A stretch of DNA of 64,000 bases, from the NCBI GenBank assembly GCA_963920705.1, contig OY987237.1:13484601-13548600 (forward strand). The letters are read 5' to 3'. Both the position numbers and the translations under genes were made by a program. Every line of letters starts with the position of its first letter. The stretch's first letter is position 1. Below the pieces are notes generated by a model that saw only the letters and a program-made list of their open reading frames with translations, was not told the origin of the DNA and made no database searches. Origin of the DNA: Odiellus spinosus (Eukaryota > Arthropoda > Arachnida > Opiliones > Phalangiidae). Below are positions 22,089-33,835 of this stretch, piece after piece.

Positions 22089-22318
22089 TTAGTCATGCCA
22101 CAATTAACAATTGACGAACTTTCTTAAACCGGATTGACATTGAAATTTCTCGTGTTTTAATAGTCATGTATGATATGGTTGACCCAAGAGTGAAATGTAG
22201 ACAGAGTGAGGAAAAGAATCACGTGATTGGATCTCGTGATGACTGCTAGTTTTAGTTTCACACTTTTTCATACATGAATTTAATGTTAATCCCAATTAAG
22301 TATAATAGAACCAGGCTT

Positions 22319-23905
22319 TTAATGCCTACTGTCGTGTATTTCCGGTAACATTTTAGCTAGTGTGGAGTCACGTAAAATGACGTTTGTTTCACAACTTGGT
22401 ATATTTTTACTCAGGCCTGCCCTGTCAGAAAAAAAAAAATATAAAAAATTTATGGTAGGGCCAAAAGAGAAACATCTATTCTTTACTCACAGCATTATCA
22501 CCAAAAAACGTGTTTTTAGACGTAGGCTTATAAGGTATCTGTAGGTCGTGTAGCACCAAAAAGCGAAATTGTACTTCACAGTTCGTAGTTTAGCGTGTTA
22601 TGCGGAAAGCTTATTCGTTAATTGTTTATTGAATATGTTTATTTACGGTTATATGACGATACCGAGGTCATAACTTGATTTTGATCAAATATTTTGCCTA
22701 ATGACGTTACTTGGTCTACAAATACTCTAGTTTTCTTAACGCCGATATGATTTTACTGAGGGACCTTGACCTTGCTTATCTAAATTTTAATTTATTGAAC
22801 GTAAAATCGTTTCATTTCTTTTGAAATCTTCGACGAAGTTTGTTCTCTAGAGATTTGACTCGTTGAAATTTTAAATTAAGTTTCATTCGTTTGAATACAA
22901 TTTATTGGTAAGGAAGTAATTTTGAATTTGAATCATTTATTTGATGCGTTAATTATTTGTTTGGACATTTTTGGTATATTTTCATTGACCTGAACTCTAA
23001 TTTTTATTACTGAGTTGTGACTGAAATATTAGTTTGGAAATCAAAAGGTTTTTTTTTTCTGACTCATTTTTCTCTGTAGTAATTTTTTGTTTTCGTAAAA
23101 GAGTTATTAATGCCTACTGTCGTTTATTTTCGGTGATGTTTTAGCTAGTGTGTAGTCACGTAAAATAACGTTTGTTTCACAACTTGTGTTGTATACTGAA
23201 GCCATGTATAGGTTCAATTTGATATAACATTTTGCCTTTTCACGTTACTTGGTCTACAAATACTCTACAACCGTCAAAATTCTGATATGGTTTTAAAAGA
23301 AGAACCTTGACCTTGTGTATTTAATCTCATATCGAGATTAAATGTTTTTCGCATCTAATTTTAATTGGTTTATCAATATGTTATTTGTATAGATATTTTT
23401 TTTAAGATTTTATATTTTTTAGATTAAAATAAATTTATTATTCCAGAAGATTTTGTAGAATCTAGTTCTCAGGATTACCGGTGTTGAAAATTTATTTTGC
23501 TAATGTTATCTTGATGTCTGTGTTTTCTGCCCGCTATTTGGTAGTGGTAAGATTAATATTTTTAATTTTAATTAATTGACTTATTTGGCGTTTATTTGAT
23601 AATTTGCTTTACTTAAATTGTTCGTGTAAGGGCTATTTTACATATTACCAAAGATTGCTAATTTCAGTTGTCTTAATTCTGATTTTTTTGTTTTAATACT
23701 GAATTATGGACTGGATTATTTATCTTGAAATCTATGTGGTTATATCTTATTTATTTTCCTTTTTTTCTCTAGTTAGGTTTGGTTTTAAGTAGAGAATTAT
23801 TTGGGGTTGTGTTGGTATACTGAAGAAATGCATATAGGTTCAATGTGATATAATATTTTGCCTATTTCGCTGTTTCTTCTACTCATCCAATACTCTACAT
23901 TTCTT
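22319..23905. repeat. Degenerate direct repeats, about 0.5-0.8 kb apart
   Basis: TTAATGCCTACTGTCGT...TTTTAGCTAGTGTG...GTTTGTTTCACAACTTG occurs at 22319-22403 and again at 23106-23187. ATTTTGCC...GTTACTTGGTCTACAAATACTCTA occurs near 22690 and 23227, with a weaker third version near 23855-23901. CCTTGACCTTG follows in the first two. GTATACTGAAG...ATAGGTTCAA occurs near 23191 and 23817. Together they look like two to three diverged tandem units with indels, or fragments of one larger interspersed repeat. No coding content was recognised. Confidence 0.7.
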
Positions 23906-25507
23906 TTCATCTTTTATTTTAGGTAGGGTTAGGTTAGATTACCTTAACGTCGGGGTCGGGGAGGTTATATTTTGGTTTCCCAACTTGTTAGATATTACGC
24001 GCGTATTAAATCTATCAATGTTATCTTTCTCGCGCATGCGTTGTGTCAATGTTTCCGTTTTCACTAGCTTTTTGGTGACTCCGAAAGATAATGATAGATT
24101 TTCGTATTCAAATCTGTCTGGAATGTCGTCATTCAATCCCGATATCTTTTAAAAAACGCTGATTGGCCAGCAATGTGAGCGTCTCTTCGCAATCATTTAT
24201 TGTTTATACTGTTTATTAGTTTTTGGTGAGAGGAAATGTGAAATAAATGGCGCAAAGACTTATTCTCTGTAGTTCCACGCGTAGTGAGAAAGTGATAAAC
24301 AAATACCAAGTCAATAAGCAGAAATCCAACTCCCACCCGTGGATATAGGAGGGGAACGGCATTATGGACAGACATTCGAAGGACACAATTCACCCCAAAG
24401 TAGCTGACATTAATCTTAAACTATAATACAATTGAAAATCCTTTTGAGATTCCGCCAGGAGCAAATCAGATTCTCTCTCTTAGAAGTTCCTTAGAACGAG
24501 CTTTGTCTTCTCGTTCGGCTACAAATCTCTAGTCACTTTGGATTTAGAACGCGGAATCGTGTTTCAAAAACCCCTATACAAGCTATCTTTCCTTTGTTTT
24601 CCTCTATTCCCCATTACTCAAACTAATCTTTAAGCTATGTAGTTAAGGTTTTAAGATCGATAGAGTTAAATTTAGTTCCAGTTACGTTCCTATACAATTA
24701 GAGAAAGTTTTCGATCGATTAGGACTAACATTGATTGAAAAGTTTAAATTAGGTTTAAAGTTAGACGGAGTAAATATAGAGTACCGAATGGAATTCCATT
24801 TTCTATGAAAATTGGCAGTACCAAATTACCTTTCAATCAGAGCACGTACAATTTCTTAAACAATATGATTCATATATTTCAATTGTATAATTTTAAATAA
24901 TAATTGAAATGTATATAAATTAAGGTATATTATTTAGATGATTAAACAAATTGCGATGGACGCCAAAAATGTTGAGTTAAAGGCAGCGCCGCAACGTCTT
25001 TTTTAATAGACGATAATTAAATTAGGACTTCGTTCCAACCTTGAAAAAAGGGAACATCTTCCGTAGAAACAGGTTCTATTTAACGGCTCTTTTTGTTAGT
25101 TTCAAGGTTGGAAAAAGTATAGAAAATCATACACTTTGTACCAGCCTTGAAAAAAAGACCATCTTCAATACAAAGGAGTGCTTTTTAACGGGTATTTTAT
25201 CAGTTTCCAAGAATATTATAAAAAGAATTGAGATCCTTTGACTGTACAATTGTTGCCTTTGATTCAAATTTTTCGAAAATGATAGGAAAAAAATAATTTT
25301 TTATTAGGTTTCATTCTTCCTATTAATTCGCTAAGCCTTGGAAACTTTCTAACTGACTTTCAGATGCCTTGGGATTTTCTAGTTTAATTATTTAACATAC
25401 TCTTGGTAATATTCGAAATAGCGAATTTTTAAAAACTTTTTGGTTCGTATATATTTAGGATGTTAACACGCATGCTCCGAATCAATTTGTTGAGTAGCAT
25501 AAATATA
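23906..25507. other. AT-rich DNA, nothing recognised
   Basis: Short minus-strand frames at 23939-24136 and 24193-24393 and a plus-strand frame at 25041-25241 show no domain. AAACCTTGAAAAAA-like words near 25040 and 25148 repeat weakly. No RNA gene was seen. Confidence 0.45.
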
Positions 25508-25514
25508 CCTATAC

Positions 25515-25852
25515 CAGAAGTAGATGAAACCCTCCTTTGAAGTCTACTACTCTAATGTTCCATATAGCGCTCCTCTCTGTATGGGTAAAATTCCCAATTT
25601 TACGAGATCGGAGGGGTCCTACTTCATACCCCCTGTCTACGCAAAATTGGAAATTCTCTCTCTCCACAAAACGACGACGTTTTTTTGACGAACTCCAAGG
25701 CTGCTAGAGATATTCGCTCGACGAACTCCCGCTCCGAAAATATCTACCGTTAGGAGGCGTACGAATCGCGCTTTTTGAAACTAACCCATACAGAGAGGGG
25801 TAGACAAGACCAGGGAGTAATAGACTTCAAAGGAGGATTTCATCTACTTCTG
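25515..25852 (-). mobile_element. M1 MITE copy 6 (pure beta)
   Basis: Full length, 338 bp. The flanking 7-mers CCTATAC (25508-25514) and CCTACAC (25853-25859) differ at one site. Both termini carry GTAGATG/CATCTAC in place of GCCGATG/CATCGGC. All the internal diagnostic sites are beta. One extra A in ACAAAACGACG relative to most copies. Confidence 0.93.
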
Positions 25853-26229
25853 CCTACACTAGGATGAAAAGGAAAAATTAGGTACCCAAATGGGAAATAG
25901 AAGATTTTAGTATATTTGAGAAAGTTTACTTTGAAAGTTTCAATCAGAATATTATATTAATCTGAATTAATTATTAATTAATAATAAACTTGGAACTTTC
26001 TAGACTGAAGCTTGTCAGATTTAAAGTTACAATTAGGATAAAGTTTGAAGTTAAGAGTAAATTCACCACGGATTAAAAATAAAATTTACTAATTTGGATA
26101 GAATATATAGAAATCAGTTTATTAATTAAAAAAGTTTATTAATACTAGTAAGAAGAGATTTTATTTCTTATTAATTAAAAGACGGATACTTCATGGCGGT
26201 TATTAGCTCTGGTACACACTCGAATGTTA

Positions 26230-26443
26230 TTGTAAAACTCACGGAGGTCTCTTAAAGACCGACCTTTGCTCATTAGTCGCCGACTCATCAATAAAAAGAA
26301 ATTCAGGATCTCCGTGAATTCAGCTAAGCCTATTAAATTAAATGATTTCTAGTTTAATACTCGTTTGAATTTTGTTACTGGGGTGTTTGGTCTATTTAAT
26401 CGACAAGGAATAAGAAAATAACTTGTTGGATTGCATTCTCCCT
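26230..26443 (-). mobile_element. T1 TTAA element, right part
   Basis: The right arm of a T1 foldback element: GAAATTCAGGATCTCCGTGAATTC, AGCTAAGCCTATT, TTTCTAGTTTAATA, then GCATTCTCCCT directly before TTAA (26444-26447). A central part with GACCTTTGCTCATTAGTCGCCGA can be seen. A left arm was not recognised, so the left boundary is approximate. Confidence 0.65.
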
Positions 26444-27173
26444 TTAAATTGCATGAAAAATTGAGTGATTTTTGAAACAAATCCGAAATTTCTTCGTGCC
26501 TAATTTCGCAATTTTAATAATTAACCTCGAATTTTAAGGCATATCTAAATCGATTAAAAATATTTTGTTTCCAGAGTCTATACCCTTTAATCCAGTAAAC
26601 TCTCTAAGAGACTAAGAGACAATTTAAAACGAGTAAAAAGATAAAAGCTGATATAACGACGTCATTACGTTAGTTTCTTCGCTTTACACTCCACTGCTTC
26701 CAAGTCGGTTGACAGATTTCTCTTCTAAAACCCAAGCGCACCATTTATCGTCTTACTAATTGACTATTCGCCACAGTTCCTGACAAGTACCGCAACCAAT
26801 TAAGAATGCTTTTTTAAAGAAAAAAAAAAAAAAATTGATAAATACCCACTATTAAGAAGAATATTCTGGAACAAAGAGGCGTAAATCGGTGGCGTTGCGA
26901 AAAATCTTAAAAAGCAAAATGTGTACCTATTTATAACACGCTAGCGCGAGGCCTTCTTCGCTTTAGCCGATATTTAGTTCATAATTTAAACGGTAGGGCT
27001 ATTACCAAAAATGACCGAGCAATAACCGCACCACCTATACGCTTAAAGGTGAAGCTAGCCGCGCCATATTTCATCTTCCTTATCAAAGAGATGGTAAAAT
27101 GAAAATTTTAAACTTGAAATTCGACCGCGTACGATGTTAGGTTAATTAGAAATCAGTTAAATATGGATGATTA

Positions 27174-27512
27174 CAGAAGCCGATGAAACCCCCATTTGAA
27201 GTCTACTACTCTAATGTTCCATATAGCGCTCCTCTCTGTATGGGTAAAATTCCCAATTTAACGAGATCGGAGGGGTCCTACTTCATATCCCCCTGTCTAC
27301 GCAAAATTGGAAATTCTCTCTCTCCACAAACGACGACCTTTTTTTGGACGAACTCCAAGGCTGCTGGAGATATTCGCTCGACGAACTCCCGCTCCGAAAA
27401 CATCTACCGTTAGGAGGCGTACGAATCGCGCCTTTTGAGAATAACCCATACAGAGAGGGGTAGACAAGACCCGGGAGTAATAGACTTCAAAGGAGGGTTT
27501 CATCAGCTTCTG
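27174..27512 (-). mobile_element. M1 MITE copy 7, beta/alpha recombinant without duplication
   Basis: Full length, 339 bp, but the flanking 7-mers ATGATTA (left) and ATTCTAG (right) do not match. Its left half is beta (CTAATGTTCC, GAGATCGGAGG, TATCCCC, ACGCAAAATT) and its right half is alpha (TTTGGACG, GAAAACATCTACC, TTTTGAGAATAACC). The switch lies between about 27300 and 27345. The 20 bases after it are identical to those after copy 20, which has ATTCTAG on both sides. Copy 7 therefore looks like the product of ectopic recombination or conversion between a beta copy and a copy-20-like alpha locus. Confidence 0.94.
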
Positions 27513-27530
27513 ATTCTAGTATGAAAGAGT

Positions 27531-27590
27531 TGTAGAGAGAAAGGATGCTTAAATTTTCTTTGTAGAGAGAAAGGATGCTTAAATTTTCTT
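27531..27590. repeat. 30-bp tandem duplication
   Basis: TGTAGAGAGAAAGGATGCTT followed by AAATTTTCTT occurs twice exactly, immediately right of the flank shared with copy 20. The window ends too soon to tell whether copy 20 has the same duplication. Confidence 0.95.
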
Positions 27591-29968
27591 TCATATCATG
27601 TCAATAATCCAAAATATTAAAATTATGATTAACTTGAATTTTAACTCGACTTAGCCCTTATAATCCTCGATGCGTTTAGATAATTATGTACATAATTTAA
27701 CTACAACAAATTCGCGTTAATTGATTATTTAATATATTTATAATAAACCTTTGTAATCCCAAATAATTAAAAATGTTTAATATTTAAATTTAAGACCAAT
27801 TTCGAGCCTCCGAACAATCTGTTCAAGTATTTAATATTGACCAATAAGAACGCGTGATTCCTAAAATTCAAAATTTGCTATGCTCGTATAACGTCCTAGT
27901 AAGTTTTCATATATATTTTTTTTAAATATAAATGTAGCCTATAATTTTAAGGGGGTATAAGGATATTAATGAAAAAACGTTTTTTTTTCACCTTCCCTTC
28001 AATGTTACGGTCATATGGAGAAAGGGTGTAAGCACGCCGCACCAAAGCCAATCTCTTAGGTTGCCCGAGCCTGGTCCAGATTAATGAACTTCATCATCGG
28101 TGATAGCCTCGATTAAGGCTTAAATAGCCGTTATTTACGCGCGTTCCCCGAAGGGGTATTATCAAAGGAACGCTTTGGCCCGGCAATAGCCGAACGCGAA
28201 AGCGTCGAGCGATGACAATGGGGCGAGCGCCCACCTCCTTCCCTTCGAGCTATAGTATTCGCCGCTTTCTTTTGGGAGGCACTCATGCAAATGAAGCCTT
28301 CTCGTTGTACACATTTTCTCCCGACCGCACCATCAGCCATTTACGTTAAAAGAACCGTTCGGACACTTTATCGAGAGAAAAGCGGGGGGAGCTAGGACAG
28401 GACGACCAAAAAATGTTGAAATATTTTTCAAGAGCCTTCGTGCGAGATCTAAATATTGTTTTTAAAAGTCAAATATGATCGTTTTCGCACCATTCAACCT
28501 CCTCCTAAAGTTCCTGTTGAAAGGTACAGCGTTTCACACAGCGGAATTTGCGCTGTTCAAGCCGTTTCTTGCGAGATTTAAACTTCATAAATTCTAAATG
28601 CAAGCTATAAGTGGCTTCTTGCTAGCGGAAACGGAATCGGAATCAAACTGGATATGTTCAGCACCTTCTTTAATTATTTAAGATCCATTGCAAATTACCC
28701 CGAAAAAAACCTGAGAACAACTCCTTTTCTTTTTAGGCGAAAAACGGTATTTTATTTTCCGTCCCAATAATTCCGCGAATTGAAATCCGTCTAGATCATT
28801 TTATATCGCGAATATAAGGAAGGAGCTTTTTTTACGGGCGGGGCTCGCATTATGTAAACACAAACCAGTAACCATTTATTCTAAGCTGCTATAAGCTTAT
28901 TTTTTAAAAGCGCTAAGACCATTTTGGTGGGCGCTTACAATCGCTTAGAACTAGGAGATTATTTATATCGCCTCGCGACTTTAACGCAATACTTTCGGCG
29001 TTTATGTGAAGGCCTTTAAAATGAGTAGATGGGCTCATTCTCTTCCCTATAGCTCCAGTAAGATTTCGCGTACAAGCAAATATATTCCAAGAGAAATCAA
29101 GCTTTAATAGGAGATAGTATGTATATTTATTTAATCCTGTATCAGAACCACTTCCTAAAACTACTTTTATTCCTCTACGGGGTTTAATATTACGTATCAT
29201 TACGCCTCACCTTTACCTCAATAGTTTAAAATAACTCTCGAACAATAGGAAGGGATATTTTTACTCGTTGAAAGAAGGTATAAAATACGGAGTCTTTATC
29301 GCGTTGTTAAGAGATGGGTTTTGTGAGAAGAGATATAAGGAAAAAGATAAAAATATCAATTTGGTAAATGTATAAGATATACATTCATATTTTTGTAGAA
29401 GAAAACCAGCCTATAGGGATATAATTCAATTAACAACTGAAAAATGTTTCCATTTCTTAAGCGCGTTGAGTATATTTTAGTGACAAAGTTTTGAAGTTAA
29501 ATTTGGAGTAAGACTGGAGTTTTTATTTTTTATTTTATCATCAGTTTAACATTATGTTACGTACTTCATATCTCATATAATCTTAAAAGTATTTTGCGAA
29601 GACTTCGACAAGGAACATATATAATCGCTGAGATTATCTCTAGACTGAATTAAGATAATCCTGGTCGAAGAGAAAGAGTTTAATCCTAAATACCTAATTA
29701 TTAACTTTCTGACAACCAAATTTTTTAAAAACGTTGCCATATGAGGAGAGAAAGTGAATCAAATAATGTAAAATTATAGGCTGGTTTAATCTGATAGGCC
29801 AGATTATCTCCTCTATGATACTGAAATCATTTTGCTGAAATTCAAAACATTTACCAAATGAAGAAGGAAACGTTTTTGGGTTATTATGATTGGTCAGATT
29901 TTTTCCTTTCAATTAAATCAGTTTGTTAAAATTAAAATCAAATCCAACTTTTAAATACATAAATGCGA
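27591..29968. other. Intergenic DNA, nothing recognised
   Basis: A GC-richer patch at about 28020-28420 includes a short chance frame on the minus strand (28131-28340). A 95-codon minus-strand frame at 28913-29200 shows no domain. No repeats or RNA genes were recognised. Confidence 0.45.
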
Positions 29969-30131
29969 AGAAATTCTTAATCTCCATGAATCCAGCTTAG
30001 CTTATTTTCCGATAATTTTTAAATTTATTTCTAGTTAAATAATTGTGTGTAATTTTTGTAGTGGTGGATTAAGCTTACTTAAACGATAAGGAATTGATAA
30101 AAAAAATCAGTTGTTAGCTTTCATTCTCCCT
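29969..30131 (-). mobile_element. T1 TTAA element, solo right arm
   Basis: The family words GAAATTCTTAATCTCCATGAATCC, AGCTTAGCTTATTTTCC, TTTATTTCTAGTTAAATA and GTGGATTAAGCTTA lead to CATTCTCCCT followed by TTAA (30132-30135). The left arm is absent or too diverged to see. Confidence 0.7.
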
Positions 30132-30255
30132 TTAACATCAAAAACCAGAAGGAAAAAATTAAGACGTAAAAAAATATTTTTCAAATGATTTACATATTCG
30201 GTTTTCATTAATAGAATAAACCTTAGAATAGTTCTTACATCTTTACAGCTATAGT

Positions 30256-30594
30256 CAGAAGTAGATGAAACCCTCCTTTGAAGTCTATTACTCCCTGGTC
30301 TTGTCTACCCCCTCTCTGTATGGGTTAGTTTCAAAAAGCGCGATTCGTACGCCTCCTAACGGTAGATATTTTCGGAGCGGGAGTTCGTCGAGCGAATATC
30401 TCTAGCAGCCTCGGAGTTCGTCAAAAAAACGTCGTCGTTTTGTGGAGAGAGAGAATTTCCAATTTTCCGTAGACAGGGGGGATGAAGTAGGACCCCTCCG
30501 ATCTCGTAAAATTGGGAATTTTACCCATACAGAGAGGAGCGCTATATGGAACATTGGAGTAGGAGACTTCAAAGGAGGGTTTCATCTACTTCTG
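30256..30594 (+). mobile_element. M1 MITE copy 8 (mosaic)
   Basis: Full length, 339 bp, perfect duplication CTATAGT at 30249-30255 and 30595-30601. Termini carry GTAGATG/CATCTAC. Left markers are beta (TTAGTTTC, GATATTTTC, TCAAAAAAACG), then alpha TTCCGTAG and GGGGATGAAG, then beta CTCCGATCTC, then alpha ATTGGAG. GGAGTAGGAGAC for GGAGTAGTAGAC is private. An intact duplication means the mosaic existed before insertion or arose by conversion inside the element. Confidence 0.95.
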
Positions 30595-30601
30595 CTATAG
30601 T

Positions 30602-31004
30602 GTAAATAGGAGCATATATTGGATTATCTCTAGAAAAACCTTCGTTTTTCTCAATTAGTAGTTATTGCTGTTGGCTCTCCCCATAAGAAAAAAATTCCGG
30701 GCTGGGAATCCAGAAAAAAAAAAAAATATATAGGAAGAAAATTCTGAAAATGCCATGACTTAAACTTATATTTTAATGACTACGTCAGCTTCAGAAGCTG
30801 CACCCTAAAGATGATATTTTTTTTTTGTCCCACGCCTTGAAGCCGAACTGGGTTCTTCTCCAGAAATTGATCGTCCAACCGAATTTTTCAGGGGATAAAA
30901 GAGAGGGTAAGGGGAAAATAATTTTCTAGGGGTTTCATAAGGTTTCGTCACACGACTTTTCGGTATTTATAAAATATTGAGTTGAAATTTAGTTTTAACA
31001 GGGT
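30602..31004. other. AT-rich DNA, nothing recognised
   Basis: An A run lies at about 30713-30725. No open frame or repeat of note was seen. Confidence 0.45.
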
Positions 31005-31350
31005 GATGATGTCAGGTTATGAAATGAAGGCTTTCTTTTGATAGATATATATAATTATAGTGTTGACATCTACTATCTTTAAAGAGAGAATGAAACTACA
31101 TGGTAAAAATTAGGCCTAAATTACTAATTAAATGAAGTTAAAATACAGACTAACAGATTAGTGAAGTCAGGTTTTGTAATCGGGATATTCCTTAATAAAT
31201 ATATATTGTCGACGTCTGTATCTTTAAAGAGAGATTGAACAGGTTGATTAGGTCAACTTTTGAACATTTGACGATGTTTTTTATGTATAATTATTTAAAG
31301 GGAAAATGAAACGAGGTAAAAATTAGATCTAAAAATTAAATTGAATAGAA
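31005..31350. repeat. Three degenerate repeat units carrying T1-like ends
   Basis: GTCAGGTTATGAAAT, GTCAGGTTTTGTAAT and GGTCAACTTTTGAAC each lead, after 60-75 bases, to TTTAAAG plus a T1-like terminus: AGAGAGAATGAAAC at 31083, AGAGAGATTGAAC at 31228 and AGGGAAAATGAAAC at 31299. TAAAAATTAGGCCTAAAT and TAAAAATTAGATCTAAAA follow the first and third. They could be tandem copies of one T1 left end with flanking DNA, heavily diverged. Confidence 0.5.
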
Positions 31351-32360
31351 TTACAATTACTTTTTAAAATAATTATGGCGTAATTGTGTATAAATCCACT
31401 GTGTCTTTTGAGATAAATCTCCGTGAACAGGAGTTTACGAAGATTAAATGGTAAACTAATTCAATTAAGCTAAAATTATGCTAGTAAATTGAAATAATAA
31501 TTACAATAAAATTAATTTCACATTTCAGTATCCCTTTTAAATGACGCTGTTATCTCGCGCGAAACACATTTCACCGTTGACACCCATGATGAATCTTAAT
31601 TTAGAAATGTTTTATGGCATAAATAAGATCTAATTTTATCGACATTTCAACTACCGAGTCGAGTTATAAAACTAGAGCACTTAATTCAAGAGAAATTGAC
31701 AATACAAAGGAAACTAAAGCGGATGAATATATAATATTAAATCTCGTAAAAATATAAGTAGTCTTGGAAAAGTACTCGTGAAAGAATACAGGATACGGTA
31801 AAATGAGAAAATACTAAGAAAAATGTCACGATCGAAACTGCATGCTCATGGACAGGTGCAACTCTTCAAGCGTTATAGACTAAAGGCCTATTAATAAATA
31901 TGATCTTATATTCGCGGGGGTGGAGACGTATAAACGTATAGTTAACTTCTGTTACGAAGATTTGGTAAAAAGAAAGGGCTATAAGGGAGTTTCCAGTTTC
32001 GTCCCAAAATAGATCTAAGACGCGAGGGGTTGGTTATTCCGTACTCCGCGGCTCTTTAGCATTCATTTTGCGGATTCTCTCTCGTATATATAACCTCCAA
32101 TTGAGGTCTTCATTACAAGGGAGGCCCTTGTGCCTCTAATTTCGGGAGCACTGAATCACGCATTGACTTGGAATTAGATTACGAACCCCGCGAGTTTTCG
32201 TCTCTCGTCTCCTAATGAGCGTCGACTCGTTTATATCTTTTTAGAGATTTTTATTTCGCAAATGAATCTATTCGTGAAGAGATACTTTTAGAAAACGCGT
32301 GTCCCCATAACGGTATAGAAATTTGACCTTTTTGTCGATTTAATTTACCCACATTATTAC
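31351..32360. other. AT-rich DNA, nothing recognised
   Basis: I see no repeat array, RNA gene or meaningful open frame. The minus-strand frame at 32251-32448 is M1 sequence reading out into its flank. Confidence 0.45.
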
Positions 32361-32367
32361 ATTTTAC

Positions 32368-32705
32368 CAGAAGCCGATGAAACCCTCCTTTGAAGTCTAC
32401 TACTCTAATGTTCCATATAGCGCTCCTCTCTGAATGGGTAAAATTCACAATTTTACGAGATCGGAGGGGTCCTACTTCATACCCCCCTGTCTACGCAAAA
32501 TTGGAAATTCTCTCTCTCCACAAACGACGACGTTTTTTGGACGAACTCCAAGGCTGCTAGAGATATTCGCTCGACGAGTTCCCGCTCCCAAAATATCTAC
32601 CGTTAGGAGGCGTACGAATCGCGATTTTTGAAACTAACCCATACAGAGAGGGGTAGACAAGACCCGGGAGTAATAGACTTCAAAGGAGGGTTTCATCGGC
32701 TTCTG
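32368..32705 (-). mobile_element. M1 MITE copy 9 (beta with an alpha patch)
   Basis: Full length, 338 bp, perfect duplication ATTTTAC at 32361-32367 and 32706-32712. Beta at most sites, but TTTTTTGGACG is alpha and the termini are GCCGATG/CATCGGC. Private changes: CTCCCAAAATATC and GCGATTTTTGAAAC. Confidence 0.95.
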
Positions 32706-32712
32706 ATTTTAC

Positions 32713-33660
32713 GCATAAATATCTATGTCAGTTTATTTTAAGGTACTATAATTGAATCCATTCTTAATATTTAAAAAAACTATAATTAAATCCATACGGG
32801 AAGGTTTTTCCTTTGAAATATTTCACATAAACGTCCAGACGTTAGTTGAGCACGAGAAACAATTTTTCGACCACGATAAAATAATCATAATCTTAACTTT
32901 ATAATCATAAATCATTGGCGCTATATAGGTGCTGCATATATTCTTTGCCAGCAACGTTAATAACGGTTAGTCCTTATCACAACCTTATCTATAACTAATG
33001 GCTCTTAGGTGGGCCCTTAAATACTGGAACGGTTCTCGGACACGTTTATAAATTAAAGCTCCCTCCGCAAAACGGCCAGACGGAAAACAGTTTCACCTAG
33101 CTCTACATATAGCTGTTTACAAAATAATAAATCAAGACAAGAGATGTAGCGTGTTTAAAAAAAAATCAGCGTGGTTCTTTGGCACACGGGAATTTTAATT
33201 TAAAAAATAATTTAACACAAGCTAATTTAACACAAGTCTAAACACTAAAGTATATTTAGAGTTCAAAAATGACTGTAATTTTAGAAATTGGTAATTAAGG
33301 GTTTCACGATAATATTATTGGTATTCGAAATAGTATTTGTATTTTCATTTCTGTGATTTTAAATGTGGAATTTCTCATTCAAACGTTTTTAAATTTTGTT
33401 TAAACAATCATTGATTTTTTGTCATTGAATTGATAGGTCAAAGTTAGGCAGACATGAAAAATTAATTAATGAATTAATTATGTCCTTAACGACCCCAAAC
33501 GCGAATAACTATCGAAAAGTTGACTCTTTGACAATTTAAAATGTTAAACTTTGACCTCTTAGAGCATTTTTTTTGGGGCTTTTGGGGCTTTTAATCCGCA
33601 AAGCTATAAATAAATTAATATAAATATATTACTGTTTCGACAATTTTACCTGAGCAAACC
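32713..33660. other. AT-rich DNA, nothing recognised
   Basis: Short iterations TTTTGGGGCTTTTGGGGCTTTT occur near 33570. No gene or larger repeat was recognised. Confidence 0.45.
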
Positions 33661-33661
33661 G

Positions 33662-33832
33662 TACATTACCATTACCCTGATAATTTACCATGTAAATTAC
33701 CATTACCTGTTAATTTACCGCTTAAATTACCATTATTACCGTGATATTTTACCAAGTAAATTACCATTATTACCGTGATATTTTACCAATTAAATTACCA
33801 TTGCCCTGATATTTTACCGCGTAAATAACACC
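33662..33832. repeat. TTACCATTA minisatellite, about 31-34-bp unit
   Basis: About five units of the form TAAATTACCATTATTACC followed by GTGATATTTTACCAAG, with length differences of a few bases. The middle two units are nearly identical and the outer ones are diverged. Confidence 0.88.
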
Positions 33833-33835
33833 AGA

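Noticed and set aside
21745-22096. Minus-strand frames with ESRESIRNHANRFG repeats
   Set aside because: Read-through of the 20-bp minisatellite inside a MITE.
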